A DNA stretch of 37,339 bases from a virus. The notes below the pieces were generated by a model that had not been told where the DNA came from, ran no database searches, and saw nothing but the letters and a program-made list of their open reading frames with translations. A program made the position numbers and the translations under genes. The stretch spans positions 1 through 37,339 of IMG/VR virus record IMGVR_UViG_3300049491_000634. One strand, written 5' to 3'. This document shows, piece by piece, positions 29,563-37,339 of the stretch (position 1 is its first letter; every line of letters starts with the position of its first letter).

Positions 29563-29939
29563 GCACATTCCCATCATTCGAGGCCGAACTGGGCTACGCG
29601 GTCGCGCGTGGATCGATGTCCATGACGCTCGCCGAAATCTCCGTCCTGGCGCGATACAAAGACCTGGGCGTTGCTCGCCAACACATCGCTGAACTGCGCC
29701 GCTCGGTCGCCGTCTGGCGAGAAATCCGCGAGCGACTTATCCAACTCATCATCGACGTTACCCGAGCCCACGTGGGGTTTCGCGCACCTAAAAACGTCAT
29801 CCTCGCCCGCGCTCACGACATCAACGCCTCGCAAACCCTCCACGAGCGCGAAGTCAACGAGATCGTGGTCGCCACCGTGTGGGACTGCCTCCCGGTGGCC
29901 CCGACGCATCCCCCCGACAGGCGTACACATGGCCGATGA
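29559..29939 (+). CDS. Early protein before the replication ATPase, unknown function
   Basis: A 126-residue helical protein (TLAEISVLARYKDLGVARQH, then VAVWREIRERLIQLIIDV). It has no recognised domain. It overlaps the ATPase gene by 11 bases and could be its partner, a helicase loader or primase cofactor, by position only. Confidence 0.58.
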   Translation: MSTFPSFEAELGYAVARGSMSMTLAEISVLARYKDLGVARQHIAELRRSVAVWREIRERLIQLIIDVTRAHVGFRAPKNVILARAHDINASQTLHEREVNEIVVATVWDCLPVAPTHPPDRRTHGR

Positions 29940-31167
29940 AGATGCCGCATGGGAAGCCTACGGCCACGGCTTCCGGCCGCGCGTCGTCGCATCTTCAACG
30001 CGGAATGCGGCCAGCCCCCTCGTCCTGAAGGCCGCGCGCCTGCCAGACCCCACGACCATCCCGCCGCGACAATGGCTCTACGGCACCCAACTCCTGCGCG
30101 GCTTCGTGACCGTCCTCGTCGCCCCCGGAGGCACGGGAAAAAGCACCTACGCCATGGTCGTCGCCGCCGCGCTGGCAGCCGGAAAAAAACTCCTCGGCGA
30201 ACACATCTTCGCCCGCGTGGCAACCGCCATACTCAACCTGGAAGATCCCCTCGACGAACTGGAGCGCCGTCTCGCCGCCATCATGCTGCGATACAAACTC
30301 ACGGACGACGATCTCTCGGGTAGGATTTTCCTGCACTCAGGCGAAGACCGCGCCGTGACAATGGCATCACTGGGAGACGACGGTTTCTCGGTCATTCATC
30401 CCGACGAAGAGGCCCTGACAGCGGAAATCATCTCGCACGACATAGGTCTGCTCGTGGTCGATCCATTCGCCGAATCACACACCCTGGAGGAAAACAGCAA
30501 CCCCCAGATGATCCAGGCAGCGGCCGCGTGGCGACGCATCGCCAGAGCCACGAATTGCGCCATCCTCCTGGTCCATCATGTCCGCAAAGGCGCCGTGATC
30601 GACATCGAAAGCGCTCGCGGTGCCAAGGGCCTCACCGACAGCGCCAGGGTGGGCCTCCTGCTCTCCACCATGGGACAGGAAGACGCCGAAGCACTCGGCA
30701 TCCCGTCTGACGACCGCGCCAAATACGTGCGCCTCGACGACGCAAAATCAAACATGGCGCCAAAAGCCACGAAAGCACGATGGTTCAGGCTCGAGCGAGA
30801 AGACCTCCATAACGTGACCGACGAATACCCGTCAGGCGACAAGGTCGCCACCATGGTCCCGTGGGAAGCAAAGTCACTCTGGGCCGACACAACAAACGCC
30901 GGACTGAACGAAGCACTCGATCTCATCGCCGCCGGACCAGAACCAGGCGTCATGTTCAATGCCACCAGACGCGGAGGCAGCAACAGATGGGCAGGCAACG
31001 CAATCCTACGGACACTCGGACTGAACGAAAAGCAAGCCGCGCAAATGATAGCCGAATGGATTAAAAATGGAACGCTGGAGGAAGTCGAATATCACCATCC
31101 TATTCACCGTAGACTTGTTCCGGGCGTTAGGGTAAATGACGCCAGACGCCCCGGACTGACATTGTGA
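29929..31167 (+). CDS. RepA-like AAA ATPase (AAA_25), replication helicase/initiator
   Basis: The 412-residue product starts at the ATG at 29929. It has Walker A APGGTGKST (65-73), the following ILNLEDPLDELERRL, Walker B IGLLVVDPFAE (D178) and ILLVHHVRKG (212-221). This is the order in plasmid RepA and phage AAA_25 ATPases. The C-terminal third contains a winged-helix-like region (ILRTLGLNEKQAAQMIAEWI). Such proteins act as replicative helicases at origins. The iteron-like repeats directly after its stop fit an initiator-origin pair. Confidence 0.82.
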   Translation: MADEDAAWEAYGHGFRPRVVASSTRNAASPLVLKAARLPDPTTIPPRQWLYGTQLLRGFVTVLVAPGGTGKSTYAMVVAAALAAGKKLLGEHIFARVATAILNLEDPLDELERRLAAIMLRYKLTDDDLSGRIFLHSGEDRAVTMASLGDDGFSVIHPDEEALTAEIISHDIGLLVVDPFAESHTLEENSNPQMIQAAAAWRRIARATNCAILLVHHVRKGAVIDIESARGAKGLTDSARVGLLLSTMGQEDAEALGIPSDDRAKYVRLDDAKSNMAPKATKARWFRLEREDLHNVTDEYPSGDKVATMVPWEAKSLWADTTNAGLNEALDLIAAGPEPGVMFNATRRGGSNRWAGNAILRTLGLNEKQAAQMIAEWIKNGTLEEVEYHHPIHRRLVPGVRVNDARRPGLTL

Positions 31168-31354
31168 TCTGTAGCAACGAGCCGTTCTTTTGTAGCGTTT
31201 TTGTCGCGGTTTTGTAGCGGCGAAGGGATGCTACAAATCGTGCTACAAATGGCCCCCTTAGGGGCCTTATTTGTAGCAACACCGATTTGTCGCACCCCAT
31301 CCCGTAGCCGATTTGTAGCGCGATTTGTCGCGGATTTGTCGCGGATTTGTCGCG
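31167..31354. repeat. Iteron-like array of TTTGT(A/C)GC repeats; candidate replication origin
   Basis: At least ten copies of an 11-bp unit close to GATTTGT(A/C)GCG occur here, on both strands. Direct copies lie at 31188, 31199, 31210, 31268, 31284, 31310, 31322, 31333 and 31344, and inverted copies at 31230-31240 and 31242-31251. The last four are tandem at 11-12 bp, one helical turn. A near-copy (ATCTGTAGCAA) is at 31167. They follow the RepA-like ATPase gene, as Rep-binding iterons do. Confidence 0.72.
31241..31278. repeat. Large dyad within the iteron array
   Basis: TGCTACAAAT-GGCCCC (31241-31256) pairs with GGGGCC-TT-ATTTGTAGCA (31261-31278) around a CTTA loop, making a 16-bp stem with a TT bulge. 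The outer part is a pair of inverted iterons, the inner part a GC clamp. It may be an origin hairpin; as a terminator it would be atypical because only a short T-rich tract follows. Confidence 0.65.
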
Positions 31355-31388
31355 GACCGACCACTACTAACAAAAACGGGCGAGAGGC

Positions 31389-31586
31389 ATGACAACACGC
31401 GTCCGACTCACTTTCGCCGCCCGCCAACGCTTCCCAGACATCGGAACAGATCACGGAACGGTCGGCGGAACCAGGGCGAACCTCGGCCAATGGCTCCGCG
31501 TCGAATGGCCAGGAGACCGCACCACATGGATCAGAGCCGAAGACATCGAACCCATCCGAAACGATGAAACCGATATATCGGAATAA
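31389..31586 (+). CDS. Small SH3-like protein, unknown function
   Basis: A 65-residue protein (GAGAGG before the ATG). The pattern LTFAARQRFPDIGTDHGTVG, WLRVEWPGDRTTW and IEPI is common in small phage proteins with an SH3-like beta-barrel. It is the first gene after the iteron array, heading the packaging operon. Function unknown. Confidence 0.62.
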   Translation: MTTRVRLTFAARQRFPDIGTDHGTVGGTRANLGQWLRVEWPGDRTTWIRAEDIEPIRNDETDISE

Positions 31587-31636
31587 ATAGGGCCGATCCG
31601 GATCTGTGTTGACAACGCACAAATCAACGGGAATTA

Positions 31637-32026
31637 GTGCGTTGCTCGCAACAATGGAACAACGACGTGGATGGAGGCATCACGGGAAAGGGCTTCAGAA
31701 AGGGCCAATCCGGCAATCCCAGTGGCCGTGCAAAGGCCTGGGGAGACGTCGCCGATATGGCGAAGCAGCACACGCCAATGGCTATCAGCGCCCTCGCCAG
31801 GATCGCCAGCGACCGTGAAGCCCCACCGTCCGCCATCGTTGCCGCTTCCGTGGCGCTGCTCGACCGAGGTTGGGGACGACCATCGCAAACCGTGGATCTC
31901 AATAGCAACTCGACCATCGAACTCCATCTCATCGCCGCGAGAGCCATCAGCGCCACGCTGATCGAGCAACAACAAACACCACAAGTCGAGACTATTGACG
32001 CATCACCCGAACAACCGACCGAGTGA
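31637..32026 (+). CDS. DUF5681-domain protein, candidate small terminase
   Basis: The 129-residue product holds GFRKGQSGNPSGRAKAW at about residues 19-35, the hallmark of DUF5681. A helical region follows (MAISALARIASDREAPPSAI, VALLDRGWGRP). DUF5681 proteins often sit just before large terminases and are thought to be small-terminase-like or DNA-binding. The start is uncertain: GTG at 31637, or GTG at 31667 nearer the domain. It lies upstream of the repeat region and terL, fitting a role in packaging-site recognition. Confidence 0.6.
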   Translation: MRCSQQWNNDVDGGITGKGFRKGQSGNPSGRAKAWGDVADMAKQHTPMAISALARIASDREAPPSAIVAASVALLDRGWGRPSQTVDLNSNSTIELHLIAARAISATLIEQQQTPQVETIDASPEQPTE

Positions 32027-32337
32027 TGCGCGGATATCACATCCGCCTACTACCGGCCATTTCCGCCAGTTATTCGCACGATGTTGGTTTGTCCCCTTAT
32101 CTGTCCCCTGAACCGGAAGCGAAACCGGGCATGGAGAGGGGATCGGCGTCTGTCCGCCGCCTGCACGGCGCGTCGTGCCTCCAGCCGCGACGACCGGCCC
32201 CCGCCCCCCCCTCGCGTGCCTGGGCAATGGCACTGGCACCCCCTTCAAAATTGTCGCGAGATATCTGGAAAACACGTTACGCTTTTGAAACACTTAATCC
32301 CTGGAGTTCGTGGAAAACACTTATTCCGGTTCCCGCG
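32027..32337. other. Intergenic region before terL with short direct repeats; candidate packaging site
   Basis: About 310 bp without a convincing gene. The 3' third is AT-richer and has direct repeats: TGGAAAACAC at 32266-32275 and 32311-32320, and a related GAAACACTTAATCC near 32286 (compare AAAACACTTATTCC at 32314). Repeats between small and large terminase genes can be recognition sites (pac or cos). No cut site can be identified by eye. An in-frame ATG at 32226 would add a doubtful N-terminus to the next gene. Confidence 0.4.
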
Positions 32338-32562
32338 TTGTTATTTATATGGGGACTGGAATTTATCGAGGTGCATGGCCCAGACGGGCAACGTGCGTTC
32401 CTTAATCCCAAAGCGATCAGTAGTTTGCGCGAGCCGGTCGGCACTGACCTGAAACATTTCACCGGCAGTGTCCGTTGTGTGGTGGTTACGACGAACGGGA
32501 AGTTCATCGCGGTTGTAGAGACCTGTCCGGGTATCCGTGACACGCTGGATAAAAAGCCGTGA
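32338..32562 (+). CDS. Small protein next to terL; start uncertain
   Basis: The 3' part encodes a compact protein: EFIEVHGPDGQRAFLNPKAI, then SSLREPVG, CVVVTTNGKFIAVVETC and GIRDTL. It looks like a small beta-rich fold of a type found in phages. No ATG is well placed. TTG at 32338 (74 residues), CTG at 32356 and GTG at 32371 are candidates; an ATG at 32226 would give a longer form reading through the repeat region. The stop overlaps the GTG start of terL. Function unknown. Confidence 0.5.
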   Translation: MLFIWGLEFIEVHGPDGQRAFLNPKAISSLREPVGTDLKHFTGSVRCVVVTTNGKFIAVVETCPGIRDTLDKKP

Positions 32563-35033
32563 GCGAGACCAACCCGTTCCACGCGGCGATCGAAAAGTAT
32601 GCCCGCGCGCCGATCGCGTTCGTGCGGGATATTCTGGGCCAGGAACCTGATGCGTGGCAACTGGAGGCACTGCGCGCGGTGGCGCGCGGGCATACCCGTC
32701 TTGCTATAAGGAGTGGTCATGGGGTAGGAAAGCTTATGACACTTTCCGATCGGGTCCCTACCCCTGATGGTGAGCGTCGCTGGGGCTCCCTCCTGCCGGG
32801 CGACCGCCTTTTTGGCCGTGACGGTGAAGCGGTACACATTGTTTCCCGCCATGATCAAGGCGTCCAACCAATATTCCGGGTGACATTCGACGATGGCACG
32901 TCGCTTCGCGTGGGCGCTGATCACCTGTGGACGGTAAGAGGCCGTGCGCAGCGGCGTTCCGACCGCCCCGGCGGCCCCTCTGGTGAGTATGTGACGCTGA
33001 CCACGGCTGAAATCGTGGCGCGCGGAGTGAAGCGCCCGAACGGTGTGTCCATGGCGCGTCAGTGGGAGCTACCGTCGCATGGTGCGGCTCAGTATCCCCC
33101 GAAAGACGTTCCCCTGGCGCCTTACCTGTTCGGCGCGTATATCGCTGATGGGTCGTTCGGGTCTGGTATCGTCCTGAGCGGGAGCGAAGCGAAAGCGGAT
33201 TTGTGGGAGGAACACGCGGCGGCGGCCGGCCTGAGTGTCGCGCGCCATGCCGACAGTCGGGACGGGGATCGGGTTTCCTTACGGATTCACGGCGTAAGAC
33301 CTTTGTTCGCGGCATTGGGGCTGCGCGGTGTGACCGCCGCTGATAAATTCATCCCTCTCTGTTACATGGAGAATACGCCAGCCGTCAGGCTTCTTGTGCT
33401 GCAAGGGCTCATGGATGGTGATGGCTACGCGATGCCTGAAGGGCAGGCGGTTTATACGTCTGTTTCTAAAACTCTCGCCGATAACGTGGCGTGGCTCGTG
33501 CGTTCTCTCGGTGGCAAGGCGTTTGTGTCTGGCCCTCAGTCGTCGCATTACATGAAAGACGGCTGTCGGGTTCGCGCCCAGGATCATTACGATGTAACGG
33601 CTCGTCTTCCCGGCGGAATGGCGCTTTTCACGCTGCCGTATAAAGCGGCGCGGATGAAGCCTGTGTCTCAGGAGCGTTATCTTGTTCGTTGGATCGACAG
33701 CATCGAGCCTGATGGCGAAGAGGCGGCGATGTGCGTCAAGGTTGACGCACCCGACGGGCTTTACCTCGCCAACAACTTCATCGTCACGCACAATACCTGC
33801 TTCGCCGCGTGGCTGTGCGTATGGTTCATCTGCACCCGCGCGCCGTTCAAGGTCGCCATAACCGCGCCGTCCTCCTCTCAGTTGTTCGACGCGCTGTGGC
33901 CCGAGTTCATCAAATGGCTGAACATTCTGCCTTCCGGCTGGCGCGATCTGTGGGATATTCGCTCCGATCGCGTTACGCTTAAAGCCGATCAGGAATGTTT
34001 CGTCACCGCGAGAACGTCACGGCCCGATACGCCGGAAGCGATGGCCGGCCTGCACTCAGCGCATATTCTTCTCATCGCCGACGAGGCCTCTGGCATTCCC
34101 GAATCGGTCTTCGAGGCCGCGTCCGGCTCCATGTCGTCGCATGGCGCGATAACCCTTCTGATCGGTAACGCGACACGTAGCACCGGCTTCTTCTACCGCG
34201 CCCATATGATGGAGCGGGATCGTTGGTATACCCAGAAGGTCTCCTCGGCCTCTTCCAAACGGGTCACCTCGGAGTTCGTCGATGAGATCGCCAACAGATA
34301 CGGCATGGATTCAAATGCCTTTCGCGTCCGTGTTCTCGGAGAGTTCCCTCTTGCTGATGATAACACCCTCATTGGCGCCGACATCGTCGACAGCGCCATG
34401 CTCCGGGATATCGAGATCGATCCTCTCGCCATCGAGATCTGGGGCGTCGACGTCGCCCGATTCGGCGCCGACGCTTCTGTACTGGTGAAACGAAAGGGGC
34501 GCGTCGTGACTGAAATGCCGCGCGCCTGGCATGGCCTGGATACCATGCAACTGGCCGGCGCCATCAAGGCGGAGTGGGATATCCAGTCCCCCCTCTCCCG
34601 TCCTTCCCTCATCTGCATCGACGTGATCGGTATCGGCAGCGGCGTCGTCGATCGTCTGCACGAGCAGAATCTGCCCATTCTGGGCGTCAATGTCTCCGAA
34701 ACCGCCTCAACCACCGGTAGATACGCACGCCTACGAGACGAGTTATGGGTGCGCTGTAAGGAGTGGCTTGGCAACCGCAACGTGCGTTTGCCGCGCCATG
34801 ATCGCCTCCGCGACGACCTCCTCATGCCCCGGTATTCCTTCCTGAGCGACGGCAGGCTCCAGGTCGAGAGCAAGCAGAGTATGCGCTCTCGTGGCCTCCC
34901 CAGCTGCGATCACGCCGATGCGCTGAACCTTACTTTCTGCGAGCAGGGGCTGGGCGTCGGCTCCGGCATGACCTCCGGCCTGTTCGACAAAGCCCCCATG
35001 CACATGAGCCTCGCCGATGGAGATCTCGTATGA
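32559..35033 (+). CDS. terL: Large terminase subunit interrupted by an in-frame intein
   Basis: The 824-residue precursor is a phage TerL plus a 354-residue intein. The ATPase Walker A (RSGHGVGK-T) is split between K58 and T413. Walker B is ILLIADEAS (D508, E509). The nuclease has WGVDVARFGAD (D631), CIDVIGIGSG (D688) and CDHADALNL (D784, D787). After splicing the enzyme would be 470 residues, a normal TerL size. It would package DNA into the prohead with the DUF5681 partner and portal. GTG start at 32559 overlaps the previous stop. Without splicing Walker A is broken, so packaging depends on the intein. Confidence 0.9.
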   Translation: MSETNPFHAAIEKYARAPIAFVRDILGQEPDAWQLEALRAVARGHTRLAIRSGHGVGKLMTLSDRVPTPDGERRWGSLLPGDRLFGRDGEAVHIVSRHDQGVQPIFRVTFDDGTSLRVGADHLWTVRGRAQRRSDRPGGPSGEYVTLTTAEIVARGVKRPNGVSMARQWELPSHGAAQYPPKDVPLAPYLFGAYIADGSFGSGIVLSGSEAKADLWEEHAAAAGLSVARHADSRDGDRVSLRIHGVRPLFAALGLRGVTAADKFIPLCYMENTPAVRLLVLQGLMDGDGYAMPEGQAVYTSVSKTLADNVAWLVRSLGGKAFVSGPQSSHYMKDGCRVRAQDHYDVTARLPGGMALFTLPYKAARMKPVSQERYLVRWIDSIEPDGEEAAMCVKVDAPDGLYLANNFIVTHNTCFAAWLCVWFICTRAPFKVAITAPSSSQLFDALWPEFIKWLNILPSGWRDLWDIRSDRVTLKADQECFVTARTSRPDTPEAMAGLHSAHILLIADEASGIPESVFEAASGSMSSHGAITLLIGNATRSTGFFYRAHMMERDRWYTQKVSSASSKRVTSEFVDEIANRYGMDSNAFRVRVLGEFPLADDNTLIGADIVDSAMLRDIEIDPLAIEIWGVDVARFGADASVLVKRKGRVVTEMPRAWHGLDTMQLAGAIKAEWDIQSPLSRPSLICIDVIGIGSGVVDRLHEQNLPILGVNVSETASTTGRYARLRDELWVRCKEWLGNRNVRLPRHDRLRDDLLMPRYSFLSDGRLQVESKQSMRSRGLPSCDHADALNLTFCEQGLGVGSGMTSGLFDKAPMHMSLADGDLV
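32733..33794 (+). mobile_element. Class 3-type intein with LAGLIDADG endonuclease in TerL
   Basis: The 354-residue insert begins with Leu rather than Cys/Ser, so it lacks the usual first nucleophile. It has the class 3 W-C-T set: W in GADHLW (intein residue 66), C in AAMCVKVD (334, block F), and Thr at +1 after the terminal H-N. Blocks A/B are SDRVPTPDG and FRVTFDDGTSLRVGADHLW. Blocks F/G are VDAPDGLYLANNF and IVTHN. A dodecapeptide homing endonuclease sits between: LFGAYIADG (132-140) and LQGLMDGDG (223-231), with both acidic residues. It looks intact for both splicing and homing. Confidence 0.88.
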
Positions 35034-35269
35034 ATGACGCCCCCTGGCCGCCGGTGGACGACAATCCGAAGCATATCGAAATCATGGAAGGCTGGGCGCG
35101 CCGCATCATCCAGAAGGTGGCGGACGAACTGGCGAAGGGGGTCGTCGAGGAACTCGGTCGCATCCTTTTGGAGCAAAAGACGATCAATATCAGCCTCGAT
35201 GACCGGATGTCGGCCCTCGAGCGGGCCTTCGAGGCTCGAACTAAACGAAAAGGCGGGAAACAGCCATGA
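35030..35269 (+). CDS. Small coiled-coil protein between terL and portal
   Basis: A 79-residue protein, coupled at both ends. It is mostly helix (EGWARRIIQKVADELAKGVV, EELGRILLEQ) with a basic tail (ARTKRKGGKQP). No domain is recognised. It could be a packaging or portal-associated factor by position only. Confidence 0.58.
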   Translation: MNDAPWPPVDDNPKHIEIMEGWARRIIQKVADELAKGVVEELGRILLEQKTINISLDDRMSALERAFEARTKRKGGKQP

Positions 35270-37339
35270 GCGCCACCCTCGCCCCTCCATCACTGTCCCA
35301 GGGCCTCCTCGCCCCCCAACAGATCCCGAACGGTCCCACGCCTCTGCCGCCCATACCCGGCCTGATCCCCCAGGGGATGCGGCCCACCCCTCTGTCCACG
35401 TCTCCCTCCGAGCAGATGCTGGCGTTCCTCTTGCCGCCCAAAAACGACGATGATCCGCCTGATTCTGATCAGTCCCTCCCCGCTCCTCTCCGCCGTTACG
35501 CAGCCGGCCTGCGCCCCTCTCAACGCCCCGCCGCCTCACCCTGGTCCCAGGAAATTGTTTTCGAGCGTCTTGGCAAGACGGACGTGGAAATCAACGCCGT
35601 CGCTCGTTTCTACTATAAGACCGCCCAGAACTATGACGCTTACCTGTCCCGTGAGCGGGTCACCGCCTCGAACTTTTACGCCGGTGAGCCCGACGCCCCA
35701 AAGATCGAGGGCCGCAGCAACATCACGCTGACCGTCGTGCGCGACACCATCCGCCAGACGCTCCCCTCTCTCCTGCGCATCTTCACCGGCGTCGAGGACC
35801 CGGTCTCCTTCCAACCCTTGAGCTCCGATCATACGACAGTCCAGAACGACCAACTGGCGACCTCTCTCGCCAGGCAGGCGACGGAGTATGCGCGCTGGGC
35901 GCTGTTCACGGCCAATCCTGGTTGGACTGTTCTCCATGACTGTCTCCTCGATGCCCTGACCCGCAAGGCGGGCTGGGTGCGGTGGCACTGGGGGTCTTCG
36001 AAACACACCCGCACCGAGGTCGCCGCCGGCCTGCTGCTGCCGCAGCTGCAAATGCTGCTGTCCGAACCCGGCATCGAGGCGTCCCGCATCACCCGCCGCC
36101 CGATGACCCCGGCTGAATCCCAGGCGCTCGCCAAAACCCCCGAGGGCCGGATGTATCTCCAGCAGGGCGCTCCCCCTGAATACTGGAGTGCCACGCTCAC
36201 CCGGAGCGCCACGAAGGCGTGGCCCCAGGTCTCTCACGTCCTCACCGAAAGCGTCTGGATCGATCCCTCGGCCGCTTCCGTCGAGACCGCCCCCGCCTTG
36301 TTCATCGTCCAGGACAGCACCGTCTCCGACCTGATCGAGGCGGGCCTCCCGGAGGACAAAATCCTCGCCAATGTCGCCTCGGGACGCGGGAGCGCCGGGC
36401 GGCAGCGGACGGAACTGATCGCGCGCTCCAACGCCCAGGGCCACAACATCGCCGGCGCCCCGCCCAACGATAAATCCCAGTCGATCGTGCGCCACGCCGA
36501 GGGCTGGATCAGGTGCGACGCCGACGGCGACAACGTCTCCGAACTGCTGCACGTCCATCTCCTTGGCGCCGGCCAGAACCTCGTCATGTGGGAGCGCTGC
36601 GACGAGATCCCGCTCGCCTGCTTCACCCCCTACAGAGAGCCAGGCCGGGTCGTCGGTCAGAGCCAGGCCGACATGGTCATGGACCTGCAACGGGTTGAAT
36701 CCCGCGTCATGCGCGGCGTGCTGGACAGTCTGGGTCAGTCCATGTTCCCCCGCACGACCGTCGTCGTGGGCCAGGCCAATCTCGCCGACACGCGCCAGAC
36801 CGCGATCGGCAGCATCATCCGCGTGGCGCAGCAGGGTGCTGTCGCCGAACTCACCAAGCCGTTCATGGGGAAAGAAGCCCTGCCGATCATGGCGGTGCTC
36901 GAGACGATCCGCGAGAGCAGGACCGGTATCACACGGGCCTCATCGGGCCTGACCGTCGATGAACTCCAGTCAACGGCCCCGATCGCCGTTTCTCAACAGA
37001 CCTCCGCTGCCCAGGACAGGCTCGATATGGTCGCGAGAACCCTCGCCGAGACCGGGCTGGCCCCGCTCTACAAGGGCCTCCTGAAGATGCTGGCGCGCCA
37101 GCAGGACCGCCCCAACGTCATCCGTATCCGCCAGCAGTGGATACCCATCGACCCGCGCGCCCTGGCGACCCAGTGGGAGACGGCGGTCAACGTCGGTGGC
37201 AAAGGCATGCCCCAGGAGCGGCTGCAGATGCTCGCCGCCATCGCCCAGAAGCAGGAACAGATCATCCAGCAGGGCGGGCTCGCCAACCCCCTCGTCGGCC
37301 TGCCGGAGTATCGCAACACCCTCGCCCGCATGTTGGAGA
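35266..37339 (+). CDS. Portal protein (SU10/P22-like), truncated by the window edge
   Basis: The first 691 codons are present and no stop is reached. After a Pro-rich disordered N-terminus (residues 1-85) the portal core begins at WSQEIVFERLGKTDVEINAV. It continues through RSNITLTVVRDTIRQTLPSL, LTESVWIDPSAAS and IPLACFTPYREPGRVVGQS to the stem/crown helices (DMVMDLQRVESRVMRGVLDS, GITRASSGLTVDELQSTAP, NPLVGLPEYRNTLARMLE). This is the P22 gp1/SU10 portal type, usually about 700-750 residues, so only a short end is missing. Portals form the dodecameric DNA gate. It overlaps the previous gene by four bases. Confidence 0.85.
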   Translation, partial: MSATLAPPSLSQGLLAPQQIPNGPTPLPPIPGLIPQGMRPTPLSTSPSEQMLAFLLPPKNDDDPPDSDQSLPAPLRRYAAGLRPSQRPAASPWSQEIVFERLGKTDVEINAVARFYYKTAQNYDAYLSRERVTASNFYAGEPDAPKIEGRSNITLTVVRDTIRQTLPSLLRIFTGVEDPVSFQPLSSDHTTVQNDQLATSLARQATEYARWALFTANPGWTVLHDCLLDALTRKAGWVRWHWGSSKHTRTEVAAGLLLPQLQMLLSEPGIEASRITRRPMTPAESQALAKTPEGRMYLQQGAPPEYWSATLTRSATKAWPQVSHVLTESVWIDPSAASVETAPALFIVQDSTVSDLIEAGLPEDKILANVASGRGSAGRQRTELIARSNAQGHNIAGAPPNDKSQSIVRHAEGWIRCDADGDNVSELLHVHLLGAGQNLVMWERCDEIPLACFTPYREPGRVVGQSQADMVMDLQRVESRVMRGVLDSLGQSMFPRTTVVVGQANLADTRQTAIGSIIRVAQQGAVAELTKPFMGKEALPIMAVLETIRESRTGITRASSGLTVDELQSTAPIAVSQQTSAAQDRLDMVARTLAETGLAPLYKGLLKMLARQQDRPNVIRIRQQWIPIDPRALATQWETAVNVGGKGMPQERLQMLAAIAQKQEQIIQQGGLANPLVGLPEYRNTLARMLE

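Noticed and set aside
31167-31354. The repeat array as a CRISPR
   Set aside because: Units are 11 bp, occur in both orientations and lack uniform spacers; no cas genes are present.
31104-31622. A 172-codon minus-strand frame across the iteron array
   Set aside because: Its repeated DKNATK/RDKSATN text is only the translation of the DNA repeats.
35536-36690. A 384-codon minus-strand frame in the portal region
   Set aside because: The plus strand reads as a clear portal protein here; the minus frame is a GC-rich shadow.

Overview
The window is nearly all of a temperate, short-tailed (podovirus-like) phage genome, GC-rich and gene-dense, most likely from an alphaproteobacterial host. The host inference rests on a phage-borne GcrA-like regulator (GcrA is an alphaproteobacterial cell-cycle factor), an initiator tRNA of alphaproteobacterial type, and high GC. 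The head belongs to the SU10-type major capsid family (DUF5309) with an SU10/P22-like adaptor, portal and tail nozzle. No tail-tube or tape-measure gene is visible. Both ends cut genes: the portal gene runs off the right edge, and the left edge holds the last 39 codons of an unidentified gene. The missing piece probably holds the portal end and most of the scaffold.

Layout. (1) 1-3593, plus strand: end of a putative scaffold, a small membrane protein, major capsid protein, an inserted HNH homing endonuclease, two small head proteins and the adaptor. (2) 3590-12511, plus: a large tail protein with an N-terminal HiPIP-like cysteine motif, then three receptor-binding proteins that share one N-terminal anchor motif (an SGNH esterase, a pectate-lyase-like beta-helix tailspike and an S74-chaperone fibre), small tail proteins and a gp10-like nozzle. 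(3) 12483-13118, minus: a homing-endonuclease-like insert. (4) 13226-19779, plus: small virion proteins and three large internal/ejection proteins, one with an M15 peptidoglycan peptidase. (5) 19776-20364, minus: three small genes including a holin-like protein. (6) 20537-20613: a complete initiator tRNA gene, probably the attachment site. (7) 20790-25087, minus: the leftward early operon, with an Xis/integrase remnant, about a dozen tiny genes, RecT and Gp157. (8) 25088-25642: the immunity region, a small CI-like repressor flanked by two pairs of 17-bp operators. (9) 25643-31167, plus: the rightward early operon, with a Cro/YdaS protein, a GIY-YIG/HTH fusion, zinc proteins, GcrA-like protein, VRR-NUC nuclease and RepA-like ATPase, ending in an iteron-like array. 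(10) 31389-37339, plus: packaging genes (DUF5681 protein, intein-bearing large terminase, portal).

How it fits together: the repressor would silence both divergent early promoters. The leftward operon supplies recombination functions, and the rightward one supplies replication and host takeover with a probable origin at 31167-31354. The late plus-strand genes build the particle. Three separate homing-type elements sit in conserved structural or packaging genes. The integrase survives only as a C-terminal piece fused to an excisionase-like N-terminus, so this isolate may no longer integrate on its own.

Most interesting points: a full-length intein with the class 3 'W-C-T' signature splitting the terminase Walker A motif; the HiPIP-like module on a virion tail protein; the Xis-Int chimera beside an intact tRNA-fMet; a Mug113/T5orf172 GIY-YIG domain fused to a Cro-like HTH; the lambda-like four-operator immunity region; and the 11-bp iteron array with a large dyad.
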